DNA of 64,000 nt from Campylobacterota bacterium (GCA_003643835.1 QMKX01000001.1:62001-126000); one strand, 5' to 3'; positions 41,688 through 50,703 are shown, counted from the first letter of the stretch. Notes: generated by a model from the letters alone, not told the origin. Numbers and translations are program-made.

Positions 41688-42390
41688 TATATTTGAAAAA
41701 TCACACGACAAGCAGTTTGAGTTTGATAGTCAAGTAGCTTTGGTGTTTGATGATATGCTCAAAAGATCTGTGCCGTATTATAAACAAACTATCAATACTA
41801 TTACAAATATAGCTTCAAACTATATACAAAAAGATGACATAGTTTATGATATAGGCTGCTCTACTGGCACAACATTGATAGAGCTAAAAAAACTGCTATG
41901 TGTGAATGCTACTTTAGTAGGGGTAGATAACTCAAAAGATATGATAAAAGTAGCGAGAAGCAAAACAAAAGCTTACAATATGGATATAAAATACCTCACA
42001 AAAGATATATTTGATATGAATTTTAGCGGAGCCAAAATTATATTTGCTAACTATATTTTACAGTTTATAAGACCACTCAAACGAGAACAACTCATCAAAA
42101 AAATTTATGACGAACTAAAACCAGGTGGTGTGCTGATATTTAGTGAGAAGATTATATATGAAGATAAAAAACTTGACAAAATAACAATAGACGAATATAT
42201 CAAATACAAAAAATCTCAAGGTTATAGCGATTTTGAGATATCAACCAAAAGAGAAAAACTCGAAAATGTGCTCGTGCCATATAGCGAACAAGAGAACAAA
42301 AATATGATAACAAACGCCAAATTTGGCGAATGTCAAACGATATTGAAGTGGCTAAACTTCGCTACATTTGTAGCATTTAAAAAAGCTTGA
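41677..42390 (+). CDS. cmoA: carboxy-S-adenosyl-L-methionine synthase
   Basis: CmoA makes carboxy-SAM from prephenate for the wobble-uridine cmo5U modification. The 237-residue class I methyltransferase fold has DIGCSTGTTLIELK (SAM motif), LVGVDNSKDM and AKIIFANYILQFI. The N-terminal FEKSHDKQFEFDSQVALVFDDML RSVPYY-type sequence is CmoA-specific, with the arginine that binds the carboxylate. It ends a + strand run and converges on the EI24 gene. CmoB is not in the window. Confidence 0.9.
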   Translation: MKDNIFEKSHDKQFEFDSQVALVFDDMLKRSVPYYKQTINTITNIASNYIQKDDIVYDIGCSTGTTLIELKKLLCVNATLVGVDNSKDMIKVARSKTKAYNMDIKYLTKDIFDMNFSGAKIIFANYILQFIRPLKREQLIKKIYDELKPGGVLIFSEKIIYEDKKLDKITIDEYIKYKKSQGYSDFEISTKREKLENVLVPYSEQENKNMITNAKFGECQTILKWLNFATFVAFKKA

Positions 42391-42409
42391 TAGATACAGG
42401 TGGTTGTAG

Positions 42410-43138
42410 CTATTTTAAAAGTTGTGGCTCTTTGTCGTTGTCGTTTTTTATAAGTTCAAAGTAGTTTATAGCTATATAAAGTATATAAAATACAGGTAAT
42501 ATAAGCACCGCAAATGGTATCATAGACAACAAATACAACAACAAAGAATACATTCTAAAGTTTGTGTTGTAACGATATTTCAAAACAACTTGCTGTTCTT
42601 TTGAAACCATATTTGATGCCACATCAAAGTGTAACATCTTGTGAAAAAAATAAAAGAATGGCAAGTTAATCGCAACAACATTAACAACAGGTATCAAATA
42701 CAAAGGGGCTAAAATAAAAAACCAAAATATCATCAAAAATGTTGTTTTAAGTATAAATAAAAGTGTGTTTAAAATAGTTCCGTATCCATTTGTGTTTATA
42801 TCTACATATCGTTTGTGTTTAAGATGTTTTATAATATACGGTGTAAAAAGTCCAGCTATAAGCACAGCTACAAATAATCCGAGCCAAAACAGAGCAAATA
42901 TACCTAAAATATAGGTTAAAAATGTTAAAATCCATGCTATAGCAGATATTTGTAAAATATGATCAACTATATCAACACCGGTGCCACTACTCAAACTTAC
43001 ATCGCTCATAAAATAAAAAAACACAATATAAAATAGCACAACAGTTACAACAAATGGCAAAAATGCCAACTTTAGCATAGGTGGAGTAAATAACTCTTTT
43101 AAGGCTATGGCAAATATCTCGCCTTGTGTTTTTTTCAT
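42410..43138 (-). CDS. EI24 (CysZ-like) membrane protein
   Basis: A 242-residue protein with four to six hydrophobic helices in the EI24 arrangement (FLPFVVTVVLFYIVFFYF, LGIFALFWLGLFVAVLIAGL, FLMIFWFFILAPLYLIPVV). CysZ relatives import sulfate in some bacteria; with no cys genes adjacent, that role is only possible. The ATG at 43138 overlaps the hemB stop (ATGA) and is preferred to a TTG at 43156. Confidence 0.8.
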   Translation of the reverse strand: MKKTQGEIFAIALKELFTPPMLKLAFLPFVVTVVLFYIVFFYFMSDVSLSSGTGVDIVDHILQISAIAWILTFLTYILGIFALFWLGLFVAVLIAGLFTPYIIKHLKHKRYVDINTNGYGTILNTLLFILKTTFLMIFWFFILAPLYLIPVVNVVAINLPFFYFFHKMLHFDVASNMVSKEQQVVLKYRYNTNFRMYSLLLYLLSMIPFAVLILPVFYILYIAINYFELIKNDNDKEPQLLK

Positions 43139-44106
43139 ATATTTAATACCTTGCAAATCTCTTTTGCATGGTAAGTTATGATGATACTAGCTCCCGCTCT
43201 TTTCATAGATAGTAGCGTTTCAAACATCACCTTATCATAATCAACTAAACCATTCGCACCTGCTATTTTTAGCATAGCATATTCACCGCTGACATTGTAT
43301 GCAGCTATTGGTAGGTTTGTGTTGTTTTTTATATCTCTTATGATATCAAGAAAACTAAGTGCTGGTTTTATCATAAGTATATCTGCCCCTTGTGCTTCAT
43401 CTTCAAGCGACTCTTGCACTGCTTCAAGTCTATTTGCTATATCCATCTGATATGTTTTTCTGTCTCCTTTGCTTGGAGAACTTTGTGCTACATCTCTAAA
43501 TGGCCCATAAAAAGCACTTGCAAACTTCGTGCTATAACTCATGATAGGTATATGGCTATAACCATTTTTATCTAAACCATCTCTCAAAGTAGCAACTATA
43601 CCATCCATCATACCGCTTGGCGCTATCATATTTGCTCCTGCTCTTATATGAACTAATGCTTGTGTGATTGAATTTTGCAAAGTTTTATCGTTGTCTACTT
43701 GGCCTGTGTTTTTATCTAATACACCACAATGTCCGTGTGATGTGTATTCACAAAAACACAAATCTGTTATGATATAAAGTTCTGGGTGTTTTTGTTTTAT
43801 AGCTTTTATGGTTCTTGATATGAGCGAATTTTCACTCATACACTCACTTCCTATATCATCTTTATTTGCTGGTATGCCAAACAACAAAATAGCTTTGATA
43901 CCAATATCTACAATCTCTTTACACTCTTTGACTATAGTATCTATATCCATTTGATATACATCCGGCATAGACGACACCTCTATTTTGTCAAATTTTCCCT
44001 CTTTTACAAACAACGGATATACAAAATCATCTTTTGATAATTTTGTTTCACACACGAGGTCTCTTATGGTTTTGTTGGCTCTTAGTTTTCTAAATCTTTT
44101 AAACAC
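43135..44106 (-). CDS. hemB: porphobilinogen synthase
   Basis: HemB condenses two 5-aminolevulinate molecules to porphobilinogen for haem synthesis. Catalytic lysines are seen in SYSTKFASAFYGPFRDA-like YSTKFAS and in MIKPALSFLD. The zinc site area reads DLCFCEYTSHGHCG, a three-cysteine type, and GANMIAPSGMMDG is conserved. 323 residues is normal. An AAGGAG site lies before the ATG. It is divergent from the thioredoxin-like gene. Confidence 0.95.
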   Translation of the reverse strand: MFKRFRKLRANKTIRDLVCETKLSKDDFVYPLFVKEGKFDKIEVSSMPDVYQMDIDTIVKECKEIVDIGIKAILLFGIPANKDDIGSECMSENSLISRTIKAIKQKHPELYIITDLCFCEYTSHGHCGVLDKNTGQVDNDKTLQNSITQALVHIRAGANMIAPSGMMDGIVATLRDGLDKNGYSHIPIMSYSTKFASAFYGPFRDVAQSSPSKGDRKTYQMDIANRLEAVQESLEDEAQGADILMIKPALSFLDIIRDIKNNTNLPIAAYNVSGEYAMLKIAGANGLVDYDKVMFETLLSMKRAGASIIITYHAKEICKVLNI

Positions 44107-44261
44107 GATGCTCCTTTATGAAAATGTCGTTATTTTTTGTGCTTGAGTATGGTATCTAACTTTGCTTAAAAACATTCATAAAACTACAAAAGCAACACAA
44201 GTTACACATAAGATTAAAAAATTATGTTATATTTGATAAAATAGTTTTATATCTATTTAGA

Positions 44262-44267
44262 TATAAT
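44262..44267 (+). promoter_or_regulatory. -10 box of the thioredoxin/crp operon
   Basis: AGATATAAT precedes the ATG at 44295 by 27 nt, with ATAGGAG as the ribosome site. Confidence 0.5.
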
Positions 44268-44294
44268 AAGACAATTAAAAAATAGGAGCAAAAT

Positions 44295-44813
44295 ATGTTG
44301 AAGTTTTTTTTATCGGTTTTGTTTGTTGTGTCAAATATCTATGGAGTAAATAGTTTGATAGGCCAACAAGCAAAAAAGTTTGATGTAGATAGCTGGGTGC
44401 AAACATATAAAAATGATTTAGATATAGATGATTTTAAAGGCAAGGTGTTGTATCTATATGGCTTTCAAAGCTGGTGTCCTGGATGTCATAGTCACGGGTT
44501 TCCCACACTTGACAAACTATCAAAAATTTATAAAGATGATAAAAATGTGGCTTTTGTAGCTATACAAACTACATTTGAGGGTTTTAGCTCAAACGACGAA
44601 AATGCCGCTAAAAAGATAGTAAAAAAATACAACCTAACTATGCCTGTAGGTCAAAGTGGGGTAGATGGTGTGCGTTCTCGTTTTATGCGAAATTACCGAA
44701 CTGGTGGCACTCCTTGGACGATAATCATCGACAAACAAGGTATCATAAGATTTAGCAACTTTCATCTTTCTGTAGATGAAGCGGTTGCTTTGATAAACAA
44801 ACTGAAAAAATAA
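44295..44813 (+). CDS. periplasmic thioredoxin-fold (TlpA/peroxiredoxin-like) protein
   Basis: 172 residues with a signal peptide (KFFLSVLFVVSNIYG) and a thioredoxin fold: LYLYGFQSWCPGCHSHGFP contains the CPGC active site, and GGTPWTIIIDKQGIIRF holds the cis-proline. It probably reduces or exchanges thiols of exported proteins. It is the first gene of a likely operon with the Crp/Fnr regulator 4 bp downstream. Confidence 0.85.
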   Translation: MLKFFLSVLFVVSNIYGVNSLIGQQAKKFDVDSWVQTYKNDLDIDDFKGKVLYLYGFQSWCPGCHSHGFPTLDKLSKIYKDDKNVAFVAIQTTFEGFSSNDENAAKKIVKKYNLTMPVGQSGVDGVRSRFMRNYRTGGTPWTIIIDKQGIIRFSNFHLSVDEAVALINKLKK

Positions 44814-44817
44814 CCCC

Positions 44818-45432
44818 ATGGATATAAAAGAGTTTAGTTTCGTTCAGCTTTTAGAAAAAAGCGAGCTTGATTTTCTCTCTTTAAATAGCAGCAAAGTATC
44901 TCTTGGGAAAGGTGCGGTGCTATTTTATCAAGATGATATCTGTAGCGACATTTTGCTACTTTCAAGTGGCGAGGTCAGTTTATGTGTTTATAGCGATGAC
45001 AAAATTGAGCCTATCGAATTATATAGTATAGAAGCAGGCGAACAATGTATCATAAATACAGCAAGTGCTATATCACAAACAAAGGTCATAGCTACTGCTA
45101 TTGCGCTGAGTGATATAACTGGATATCTTGTATCTTATAGTATAATAAAAAAGCTTATGAAAAAAAATGAAAAATACCAAGATTTTATATTTGGTTTATT
45201 TTCTATAAAGTTCAATTCGCTCACTACACTTATAGAAGATATCAAGTATAAAAAATTAGATGCTAGAATACTGGCATATTTATTGGCAAAAAATACAAAC
45301 ACAATCACCACTACACACGAACAAATAGCTCAACACCTAAATACATCGAGAGTAGTCATAAGCCGTGTATTAAAAGAGCTTGAAAACAAAAACAAATTGA
45401 AGTTATACAGAGGGAAAATCAAACTTCTGTAA
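44818..45432 (+). CDS. Crp/Fnr family transcriptional regulator
   Basis: A 204-residue protein with an N-terminal cyclic-nucleotide-type beta barrel (ILLLSSGEVSLCVYS) and a C-terminal winged helix (TTTHEQIAQHLNTSRVVISR then VLKEL). The N-terminal cysteine set needed for an FNR iron-sulfur cluster is absent; only scattered cysteines are seen, so the signal is unknown. Its place before DUF2892, DUF302 and rhodanese genes suggests control of a redox or sulfur response. Confidence 0.87.
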   Translation: MDIKEFSFVQLLEKSELDFLSLNSSKVSLGKGAVLFYQDDICSDILLLSSGEVSLCVYSDDKIEPIELYSIEAGEQCIINTASAISQTKVIATAIALSDITGYLVSYSIIKKLMKKNEKYQDFIFGLFSIKFNSLTTLIEDIKYKKLDARILAYLLAKNTNTITTTHEQIAQHLNTSRVVISRVLKELENKNKLKLYRGKIKLL

Positions 45433-45454
45433 CTTATGTGGCATAAGTTTTATA
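45432..45454 (+). terminator. intrinsic terminator after crp-like gene
   Basis: A perfect 8-bp stem AACTTATG-TGG-CATAAGTT starts at the stop codon and is followed by a T-rich run (TTATATATTT). The next gene has its own TATAAT at 45461-45471. Confidence 0.6.
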
Positions 45455-45460
45455 TATTTT

Positions 45461-45471
45461 ATAATATAATT
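45461..45471 (+). promoter_or_regulatory. -10 region of DUF2892-DUF302-rhodanese operon
   Basis: Two overlapping TATAAT boxes (TATAATATAAT) lie 24-34 nt before the ATG at 45495. A ribosome site, AAAAAGGAG, follows. Confidence 0.45.
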
Positions 45472-45494
45472 ACACTCAACAAAAAGGAGAAAAA

Positions 45495-45695
45495 ATGAAA
45501 AAGAATATTGGGAAAATAGACAAAACTATCAGGATAGTTTTGGGATTAGCGATAATAGCATACGGATTAATGACAGAAAGTTTATTGGGTCTTATCGGTC
45601 TTGTGCCACTTGGCACTGCTTTGATAAGCTGGTGTCCGTTGTATCCAGTTTGCGGTATATCAACTGCTTGCAAAAATTGTGATACAGAAAAATAG
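45495..45695 (+). CDS. DUF2892 (YgaP-like) membrane protein
   Basis: A 66-residue two-span protein, NIGKIDKTIRIVLGLAIIAY with LIGLVPLGTALISWCPLYPV then CG, the DUF2892 pattern. Three cysteines lie in the last part (SWCPLYPVCG and TACKNC). In other bacteria this domain is often fused to a rhodanese, and here a rhodanese gene lies two genes downstream. Confidence 0.85.
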   Translation: MKKNIGKIDKTIRIVLGLAIIAYGLMTESLLGLIGLVPLGTALISWCPLYPVCGISTACKNCDTEK

Positions 45696-45716
45696 ACAGG
45701 ACATAGGAGAATAGTT

Positions 45717-46145
45717 ATGAAAAAAATAGTTTTTATTTTATTGTTTGTTTGTTTGTCTTTAAATGCAGTTGAACTTAAAAGCAGTTTAAATTTTCAACAA
45801 ACTGTAGATAGTATTCAAAAAGCAATCAAAACAAATGGATACAAAATATATGCAACCATAAACCACAAAGCAAATGCGAAAACAAAAGGAGCTTATAGCA
45901 ACAACTCAGTTGTGATTGTGTTTGACAACCCTCAAGATACAGCGAGAATTATGATGCACGACAGTAAAGTGGCATTTGACTTACCGCAAAAAGTTATGAT
46001 ATATGAAGATTTAGATGACGATGTTTTGGTCAAATACAAAAAATATAGCGACCTACAAAATAGCTACGATGTCAAAAACTGTATGATACTCGATAGTATC
46101 ACAAATAAAATTGACACTATGATAAAAAAGGCAGTTAAAAAATGA
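45717..46145 (+). CDS. DUF302 exported protein
   Basis: 142 residues with a signal peptide (KKIVFILLFVCLSLNA) and a DUF302 alpha/beta domain: SVQQTVDSIQKAIKTNGYKI-like start, FDNPQDTARIM and VMIYEDLDDDVLVKY. The function of the family is unknown, though members recur with sulfur and redox genes. It overlaps the rhodanese gene by 4 bp. Confidence 0.85.
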   Translation: MKKIVFILLFVCLSLNAVELKSSLNFQQTVDSIQKAIKTNGYKIYATINHKANAKTKGAYSNNSVVIVFDNPQDTARIMMHDSKVAFDLPQKVMIYEDLDDDVLVKYKKYSDLQNSYDVKNCMILDSITNKIDTMIKKAVKK

Positions 46146-46540
46146 AAAAGATAGTTTTTATTGTCCTGTTTGTGGTGTCTCTTGTGGCTGATTTGAAAAC
46201 CTTGACTACAAAGCAGGTTGAAACCATAGTCAAAGATGGCAAAATAGCCGTCATAGATATAAGACGAGATGATGAGTTTAAAAAGTATGGAGTGATAAAA
46301 GGTAGCCATAAGCTTACATTTTTTGACAATCGTGGTGCTTATGATGTAGAAAAATGGATGGCAAAATTCACAAAAATTGTCAAAACCAAAGATACACCAT
46401 TTGTGCTGGTGTGTGCTCATGCAAACAGGACCAAAGTAGTAGGCAAGTTTTTGAGCGACAATGGCTACAAAAATACCCAAGAGCTTGATGGTGGTATAAA
46501 TTATGGTTGGCTTGACAAAGGAAAAAAGACTATAAAGTAG
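46142..46540 (+). CDS. exported rhodanese-like sulfurtransferase
   Basis: 132 residues with a signal peptide and one rhodanese domain: VIDIRRDDEFKKYGVIKGSH, then the active-site cysteine in LVCAHANRTKVVG and a closing ELDGGINYGW. The active loop CAHANR keeps the catalytic cysteine and arginine. The substrate could be sulfide, thiosulfate or persulfide in the periplasm. It probably works with the preceding DUF302 and DUF2892 proteins. Confidence 0.87.
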   Translation: MKKIVFIVLFVVSLVADLKTLTTKQVETIVKDGKIAVIDIRRDDEFKKYGVIKGSHKLTFFDNRGAYDVEKWMAKFTKIVKTKDTPFVLVCAHANRTKVVGKFLSDNGYKNTQELDGGINYGWLDKGKKTIK

Positions 46541-46582
46541 CATAGAATACTTTAAAAAATTGTTATATTAATTTATTTTAGA

Positions 46583-46588
46583 TATAAT
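46583..46588 (+). promoter_or_regulatory. -10 box of outer-membrane protein gene
   Basis: AGATATAAT lies 19 nt before the ATG at 46608, with GAAAGGA between them. Confidence 0.45.
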
Positions 46589-46607
46589 GCACAACAGAAA
46601 GGAATAT

Positions 46608-47267
46608 ATGAAAAATATAAACAGATTGATAGGGGGAGGGGTTCTCGCAACCTTCGTAGTAGTTAGTAGTGCAGTAGCTAAAGATGGTGTATATGTAGGA
46701 GTAGGTATAGGAAGTGCTGGTATGGGTGAAAGCGAGACGAAATATACCGATAGAGTTTGGGCTGGTCAAGATACAACAATAGAGTATAAGGCAGGCTTGT
46801 CAACTTCATTTTTAGTTGGATATAAAATTTCTTCTTTTCGTGCTGATGTAGAGATATTTTCTCACTCAAATGATTTTGGAAAAGCTTCACAAGCGCAAAC
46901 TGGCAGAGAATGGGCTAATACCACAGGTGAATCTTCAGCTTCTACTTTATTGATAAGCGGTTATTATGATTTTAAAGTAAAAAATCCAAAATTTACACCA
47001 TACATAGGTGCCGGGGTTGGTTCTACAACTTTTAAATATACTGAAAAAATAAGTAATAATACACTTACTAAAGATGATGAAAAAGTGAGTTCATTCGCTA
47101 TAACTGGTGGGCTTGACTATGCTATAAATGATAAACTATCAATAGGTGGTGCTTATAGGTTAATAAACTATGGTGATATAAAAATAAAAGATATAGACAA
47201 CGACGAAGTAACTATAAGCACCGATATGAGTAGTGCTTTTATATTCTCGGCTAAATACAGATTTTAA
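46608..47267 (+). CDS. outer-membrane beta-barrel protein
   Basis: 219 residues. The signal peptide (LIGGGVLATFVVVSSAVA) is followed by repeated amphipathic strands (VYVGVGIGSAG, TPYIGAGVGSTTF, LSIGGAYRLINYG) and a C-terminal phenylalanine in FSAKYRF, the barrel-assembly signature. It resembles OmpW/OmpA-type 8-strand porin-like proteins without a peptidoglycan-binding domain. The ATG at 46608 is preferred because GAAAGGA precedes it; the ATG at 46587 lies in the promoter. Confidence 0.82.
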   Translation: MKNINRLIGGGVLATFVVVSSAVAKDGVYVGVGIGSAGMGESETKYTDRVWAGQDTTIEYKAGLSTSFLVGYKISSFRADVEIFSHSNDFGKASQAQTGREWANTTGESSASTLLISGYYDFKVKNPKFTPYIGAGVGSTTFKYTEKISNNTLTKDDEKVSSFAITGGLDYAINDKLSIGGAYRLINYGDIKIKDIDNDEVTISTDMSSAFIFSAKYRF

Positions 47268-47276
47268 ACAATCTTA

Positions 47277-47312
47277 CCACACAAAGTAATAAAATATAGC
47301 TACTTTGTGTGG
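47277..47312 (+). terminator. hairpin after outer-membrane protein gene
   Basis: CCACACAAAGTA and TACTTTGTGTGG form a perfect 12-bp stem with a 12-base loop, 10 nt after the stop codon. The T run is weak (TCAATTTC), so it could be a stabilising or bidirectional hairpin rather than a classic terminator. Confidence 0.6.
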
Positions 47313-47425
47313 TCAATTTCACACAACTTTCACAATCGTTATCAAATATATTGATATAAAATACCGACCAAAAGCTACTAACTCAACTTTAATTTTATTT
47401 CGCTAATATAACAAAAAGGATAAAA

Positions 47426-48745
47426 ATGTTCAAACAAGTTGCTCCACTTAGCACCATAATAGCTTTGCGATTTTTTGGCCTATTTATAGTGCTTCCTACT
47501 ATATCTATATATGCTATATCATTGCCCGGAAGCAGCACAACTATAGTTGGATTAGTCATAGGTGGTTATGCTATCACACAGATGGTATTTCAAATACCTT
47601 TTGGAGCGATTAGCGACAAAATAGGTAGAAAAACCACTATAACTATTGGTTTGCTTGTGTTTGCTGCTGGTTCAGTAGTGAGCGCTATGGCAAATGATAT
47701 AAATATGCTAATAGCAGGTAGGTTTTTGCAAGGAGCTGGAGCTATTGGGGCAGTTGTTACAGCTATGATAAGCGACTTGGTTGTAGAACACAAAAGAACA
47801 AAAGCTATGGCAATAATGGGCGGTATGATAGCTGGTAGTTTTGCATTGGCCATGATATTAGGCCCTCTAATAGGAGCGTCGTATGGTATTGGCACTCTTT
47901 TTTATATCACTGCTTTTTTATCTATATTGTCAATAGTTTTGTTATATACTATTGTGCCAAACCCTCCAAAAACAGTGCACGACTATCACAACAAAGCGAA
48001 ACTTATACCGCTTTTATTTGACAAAAATCTATTTAAGATGAACATAACCAATATGCTTCAAAAGAGCTTTATGACTTTTGTGTTTATGATATCACCAATT
48101 GTGTTGATACAAAACTATGGTTGGAACAAAATGGATATGGTGTATCTGTATTTGCCAGCTATGATAGCAGGTGTGCTTGCTATGGGACCAGCAGCCATGA
48201 TAGCAGAAAAAAGAGGCAAATACAAAGAGGTGCTTATAATTGGTGTGGCATTTTTTGCTGTATCGTTTGGTTTTTTTGGTTTTTTTAGCGGAGCTGAGTT
48301 TTTCATAACTGGCGTGGTGCTATTTTTTGTAGGGTTTAATATGCACGAGCCCATCATGCAAAGTGTAGCAGTGAAATTTTCAAAAACATACCAAAAGGGT
48401 CTCACACTTGGTGTGTTTAATTCGTTTGGATATTTTGGCACATTTACTGGCGGTGTTGCTGGCGGATACCTATATGATAGTATTGGTTTACAAAGTTTAT
48501 CTTTTGTTGTTGTGATATTATCAGTGTTGTGGCTTGTTATGCTGATAAGCTTGACAAACCCCAAAAAACTACGAACAATATACATAAAAAATAGCTTGAT
48601 AGACAAAACAAACTTAGATAGGTTGAACTATAGCACCATGCCTATACAAGAGTGGTATGAAAATGAAACAGAAAATATAATCGTAGTGAAATTCTATGAA
48701 GACAAAACAGACGAACAATATATCAAAAAAGCGATAATGCTATGA
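47426..48745 (+). CDS. MFS transporter
   Basis: A 439-residue 12-span major facilitator. The loop 2-3 signature is FGAISDKIGRKTTI, with a repeat-like GGAIG/GSFALAM in helices 4-5. A soluble tail of about 45 residues follows the last span (NLDRLNYSTMPIQEWYENE). The substrate is unknown; the tail is unusual but occurs in the YajR subgroup, which uses a C-terminal ferredoxin-like domain. It overlaps pabA/trpG by 4 bp. Confidence 0.87.
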   Translation: MFKQVAPLSTIIALRFFGLFIVLPTISIYAISLPGSSTTIVGLVIGGYAITQMVFQIPFGAISDKIGRKTTITIGLLVFAAGSVVSAMANDINMLIAGRFLQGAGAIGAVVTAMISDLVVEHKRTKAMAIMGGMIAGSFALAMILGPLIGASYGIGTLFYITAFLSILSIVLLYTIVPNPPKTVHDYHNKAKLIPLLFDKNLFKMNITNMLQKSFMTFVFMISPIVLIQNYGWNKMDMVYLYLPAMIAGVLAMGPAAMIAEKRGKYKEVLIIGVAFFAVSFGFFGFFSGAEFFITGVVLFFVGFNMHEPIMQSVAVKFSKTYQKGLTLGVFNSFGYFGTFTGGVAGGYLYDSIGLQSLSFVVVILSVLWLVMLISLTNPKKLRTIYIKNSLIDKTNLDRLNYSTMPIQEWYENETENIIVVKFYEDKTDEQYIKKAIML

Positions 48746-49311
48746 TACTAATGATAGACAACTATGATAGTTTTACATACAACATAGTGCAGTATTGTCA
48801 AGAGTTAGGACATGAGATAAACATCATAAAAAACGATGAATTAACTTTGTATGAGATTATAGCTTTAGATCCTGTTAAAATAATACTCTCACCAGGTCCA
48901 GGGCGACCTGAAGATGCAGGAGTTACACTCGAGGTTATAAACCACTTCAAAGACACCGTGCCTATATTTGGTATATGTTTGGGACTTCAAAGTATAGCAC
49001 AAGTATTTGGAGCAAATATCATAAATGCCACAAATTTGATGCATGGCAAAACATCTACTATAAGCACCACAACAGACTGTTTGCTTTTTGCTGGCTTGCC
49101 AGACAAGTTTATACAGACAAGATACCACTCGCTTGTTGTAGATAAAAATAGTTTAAATGAGAACATAATAGTGACATCAACTTCACTTGACGATGACGAA
49201 ATTATGAGTATCAAGATAAAAGACAAACCCATAGTTGCAGTGCAGTTTCACCCAGAATCAATACTAAGCGAACACGGTCACAAAATGATAGGAAATTTCT
49301 TATCTATCTAA
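48742..49311 (+). CDS. pabA: anthranilate/aminodeoxychorismate synthase glutaminase subunit
   Basis: A 189-residue class I glutamine amidotransferase. MLMIDNYDSFTYNIVQY-like MIDNYDSFTYNIVQYCQ, ILSPGPGRPEDAGV, the catalytic cysteine in FGICLGLQSIA and the histidine-glutamate pair in VQFHPESILSEHG are complete. It supplies ammonia to a synthase. Sequence cannot separate PabA from TrpG; no trp genes are beside it, so PabA or an amphibolic role is preferred. Confidence 0.85.
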   Translation: MILMIDNYDSFTYNIVQYCQELGHEINIIKNDELTLYEIIALDPVKIILSPGPGRPEDAGVTLEVINHFKDTVPIFGICLGLQSIAQVFGANIINATNLMHGKTSTISTTTDCLLFAGLPDKFIQTRYHSLVVDKNSLNENIIVTSTSLDDDEIMSIKIKDKPIVAVQFHPESILSEHGHKMIGNFLSI

Positions 49312-49346
49312 AACAAAAACAAAACATAAACTATAGTTTTATATTT

Positions 49347-50522
49347 TTGATTGTTTTATCGCTGTTTGTCGTGGTGCTTGCTGTGAGTAGTTTGTCTTTG
49401 GATATCAGCTACAAAGAGAGCTTGAGCTATTTTCAAGATACAAATTTATTGAACTACCTAACTCATATGTCCACTTCCCTGTTTTCAAATACAAATTTAG
49501 CTTTGAGATCGCCTATGATTTTGCTTTATTTTGTATCAAATATTCTATTTTTTAAACTAACAAAATACTACATAAAAGACGACAAAGACAGGTTTATAGC
49601 GAGTGTTATTTTTATGATATTGCCCGGTATCATAGGAAGCTCACTTATGGTAAACAACTCTATTATAGTCGTTTTTGTGTTGATTTTGTATATTTTGTAT
49701 TATAATCACTACAAAAAACACTCCTTTTTGCTGTTGGCCTTATTTTTATTTATAGACAACTCTTTTCTTATTTTATATCTATCTTTGTTTTTATACTCTT
49801 TTAAGACAAAAGATAAAACACTTATGATAGCTTGCGTTGTATTGTTTGTGCTATCTTTTTGGCTTTATGGATTTGACGCAAGTGGCAGACCGCGAGGATA
49901 TTTCAACGATACTTTCTCTGTGTATTTGTCTATATTTTCGCCTTTTTTGTTTCTGTTTTTTGTTTATAGTTTATACAATGTTGCTATCAAAAAAAAGACA
50001 GACATATTGTGGTATGTGTCGGCTACTGCTTTGGGTGTGTCATTTTTGCTTTCATTTAGACAGAAAATTTTATTGGAAGATTTTGCTCCATATGCTACTA
50101 TAGCCATACCTATAGCTGTCAAAGTTTTTTTAAGCGCTTATAGAGTTAGACTGCCTATGTTTAGAACAAGATACAAACAAGTAGCAAACTTTGTGTTGAT
50201 TAGTTTGGTATTAAATAGTTTTATTTTACTTTTCAACAAACCTATATATCTATTTTTAGAAAATCCAAAAGACCACTTTGTGTTTAAGTATCATTTTATC
50301 TCACCGCTTGTAGATACACTAAAACAAAAACAAATCACTTGTATAGACGCAAACTATCACAAGTTGCAACAGCAGCTCAAATTTTATGGCATAAGCAAAT
50401 GCGATGATTATAAGATAGTAAATAAAGAATCAGAAAATACACAAAACATAGATATCAAACTATATGACAAAACAATATATAGTTATATTTTAAAAAAACA
50501 AAATAAAACAAAAAAACTTTAA
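49347..50522 (+). CDS. GT39-like polytopic membrane glycosyltransferase candidate
   Basis: A 391-residue protein with about nine hydrophobic segments and a soluble C-terminal 90 residues. Its layout resembles the ArnT/PMT-type C-class glycosyltransferases, with acidic residues in the first loop (SLDISYKESLSYF), but no clear DxD motif is visible. The start is uncertain: TTG 49347 lacks a good ribosome site and the frame is open upstream into pabA. It follows pabA by 35 bp and precedes tRNA-Ser. Confidence 0.6.
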   Translation: MIVLSLFVVVLAVSSLSLDISYKESLSYFQDTNLLNYLTHMSTSLFSNTNLALRSPMILLYFVSNILFFKLTKYYIKDDKDRFIASVIFMILPGIIGSSLMVNNSIIVVFVLILYILYYNHYKKHSFLLLALFLFIDNSFLILYLSLFLYSFKTKDKTLMIACVVLFVLSFWLYGFDASGRPRGYFNDTFSVYLSIFSPFLFLFFVYSLYNVAIKKKTDILWYVSATALGVSFLLSFRQKILLEDFAPYATIAIPIAVKVFLSAYRVRLPMFRTRYKQVANFVLISLVLNSFILLFNKPIYLFLENPKDHFVFKYHFISPLVDTLKQKQITCIDANYHKLQQQLKFYGISKCDDYKIVNKESENTQNIDIKLYDKTIYSYILKKQNKTKKL

Positions 50523-50541
50523 AATAGATGACTTAAAAAAG

Positions 50542-50631
50542 TGGCGGACAAGGAGGGATTCGAACCCTCGGTACCCGTAAAGATACACACCCTTAGCAGG
50601 GGTGCGGTTTCAGCCACTCACCCACTTGTCC
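50542..50631 (-). tRNA. tRNA-Ser(GCU)
   Basis: The minus strand folds as a class II tRNA: acceptor stem GGACAAG with CTTGTCC, discriminator G and encoded CCA, an anticodon loop CTGCTAA giving GCU (serine AGC/AGU codons), a long variable arm and a T-loop GGTTCGAATCC. The 90-nt length fits serine tRNAs. It is divergent from the flanking membrane protein gene. Confidence 0.95.
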
Positions 50632-50703
50632 TTATCAAGCATAATATCCAAATAAAATAAATCTAACCAAGACAAATTTATATTAGCTAAAATTATTTTG
50701 ATT

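Noticed and set aside
46624-46640. G-rich tract GGGGGAGGGG as a phase-variable homopolymer
   Set aside because: It is interrupted, only five Gs long, and encodes a normal signal peptide.
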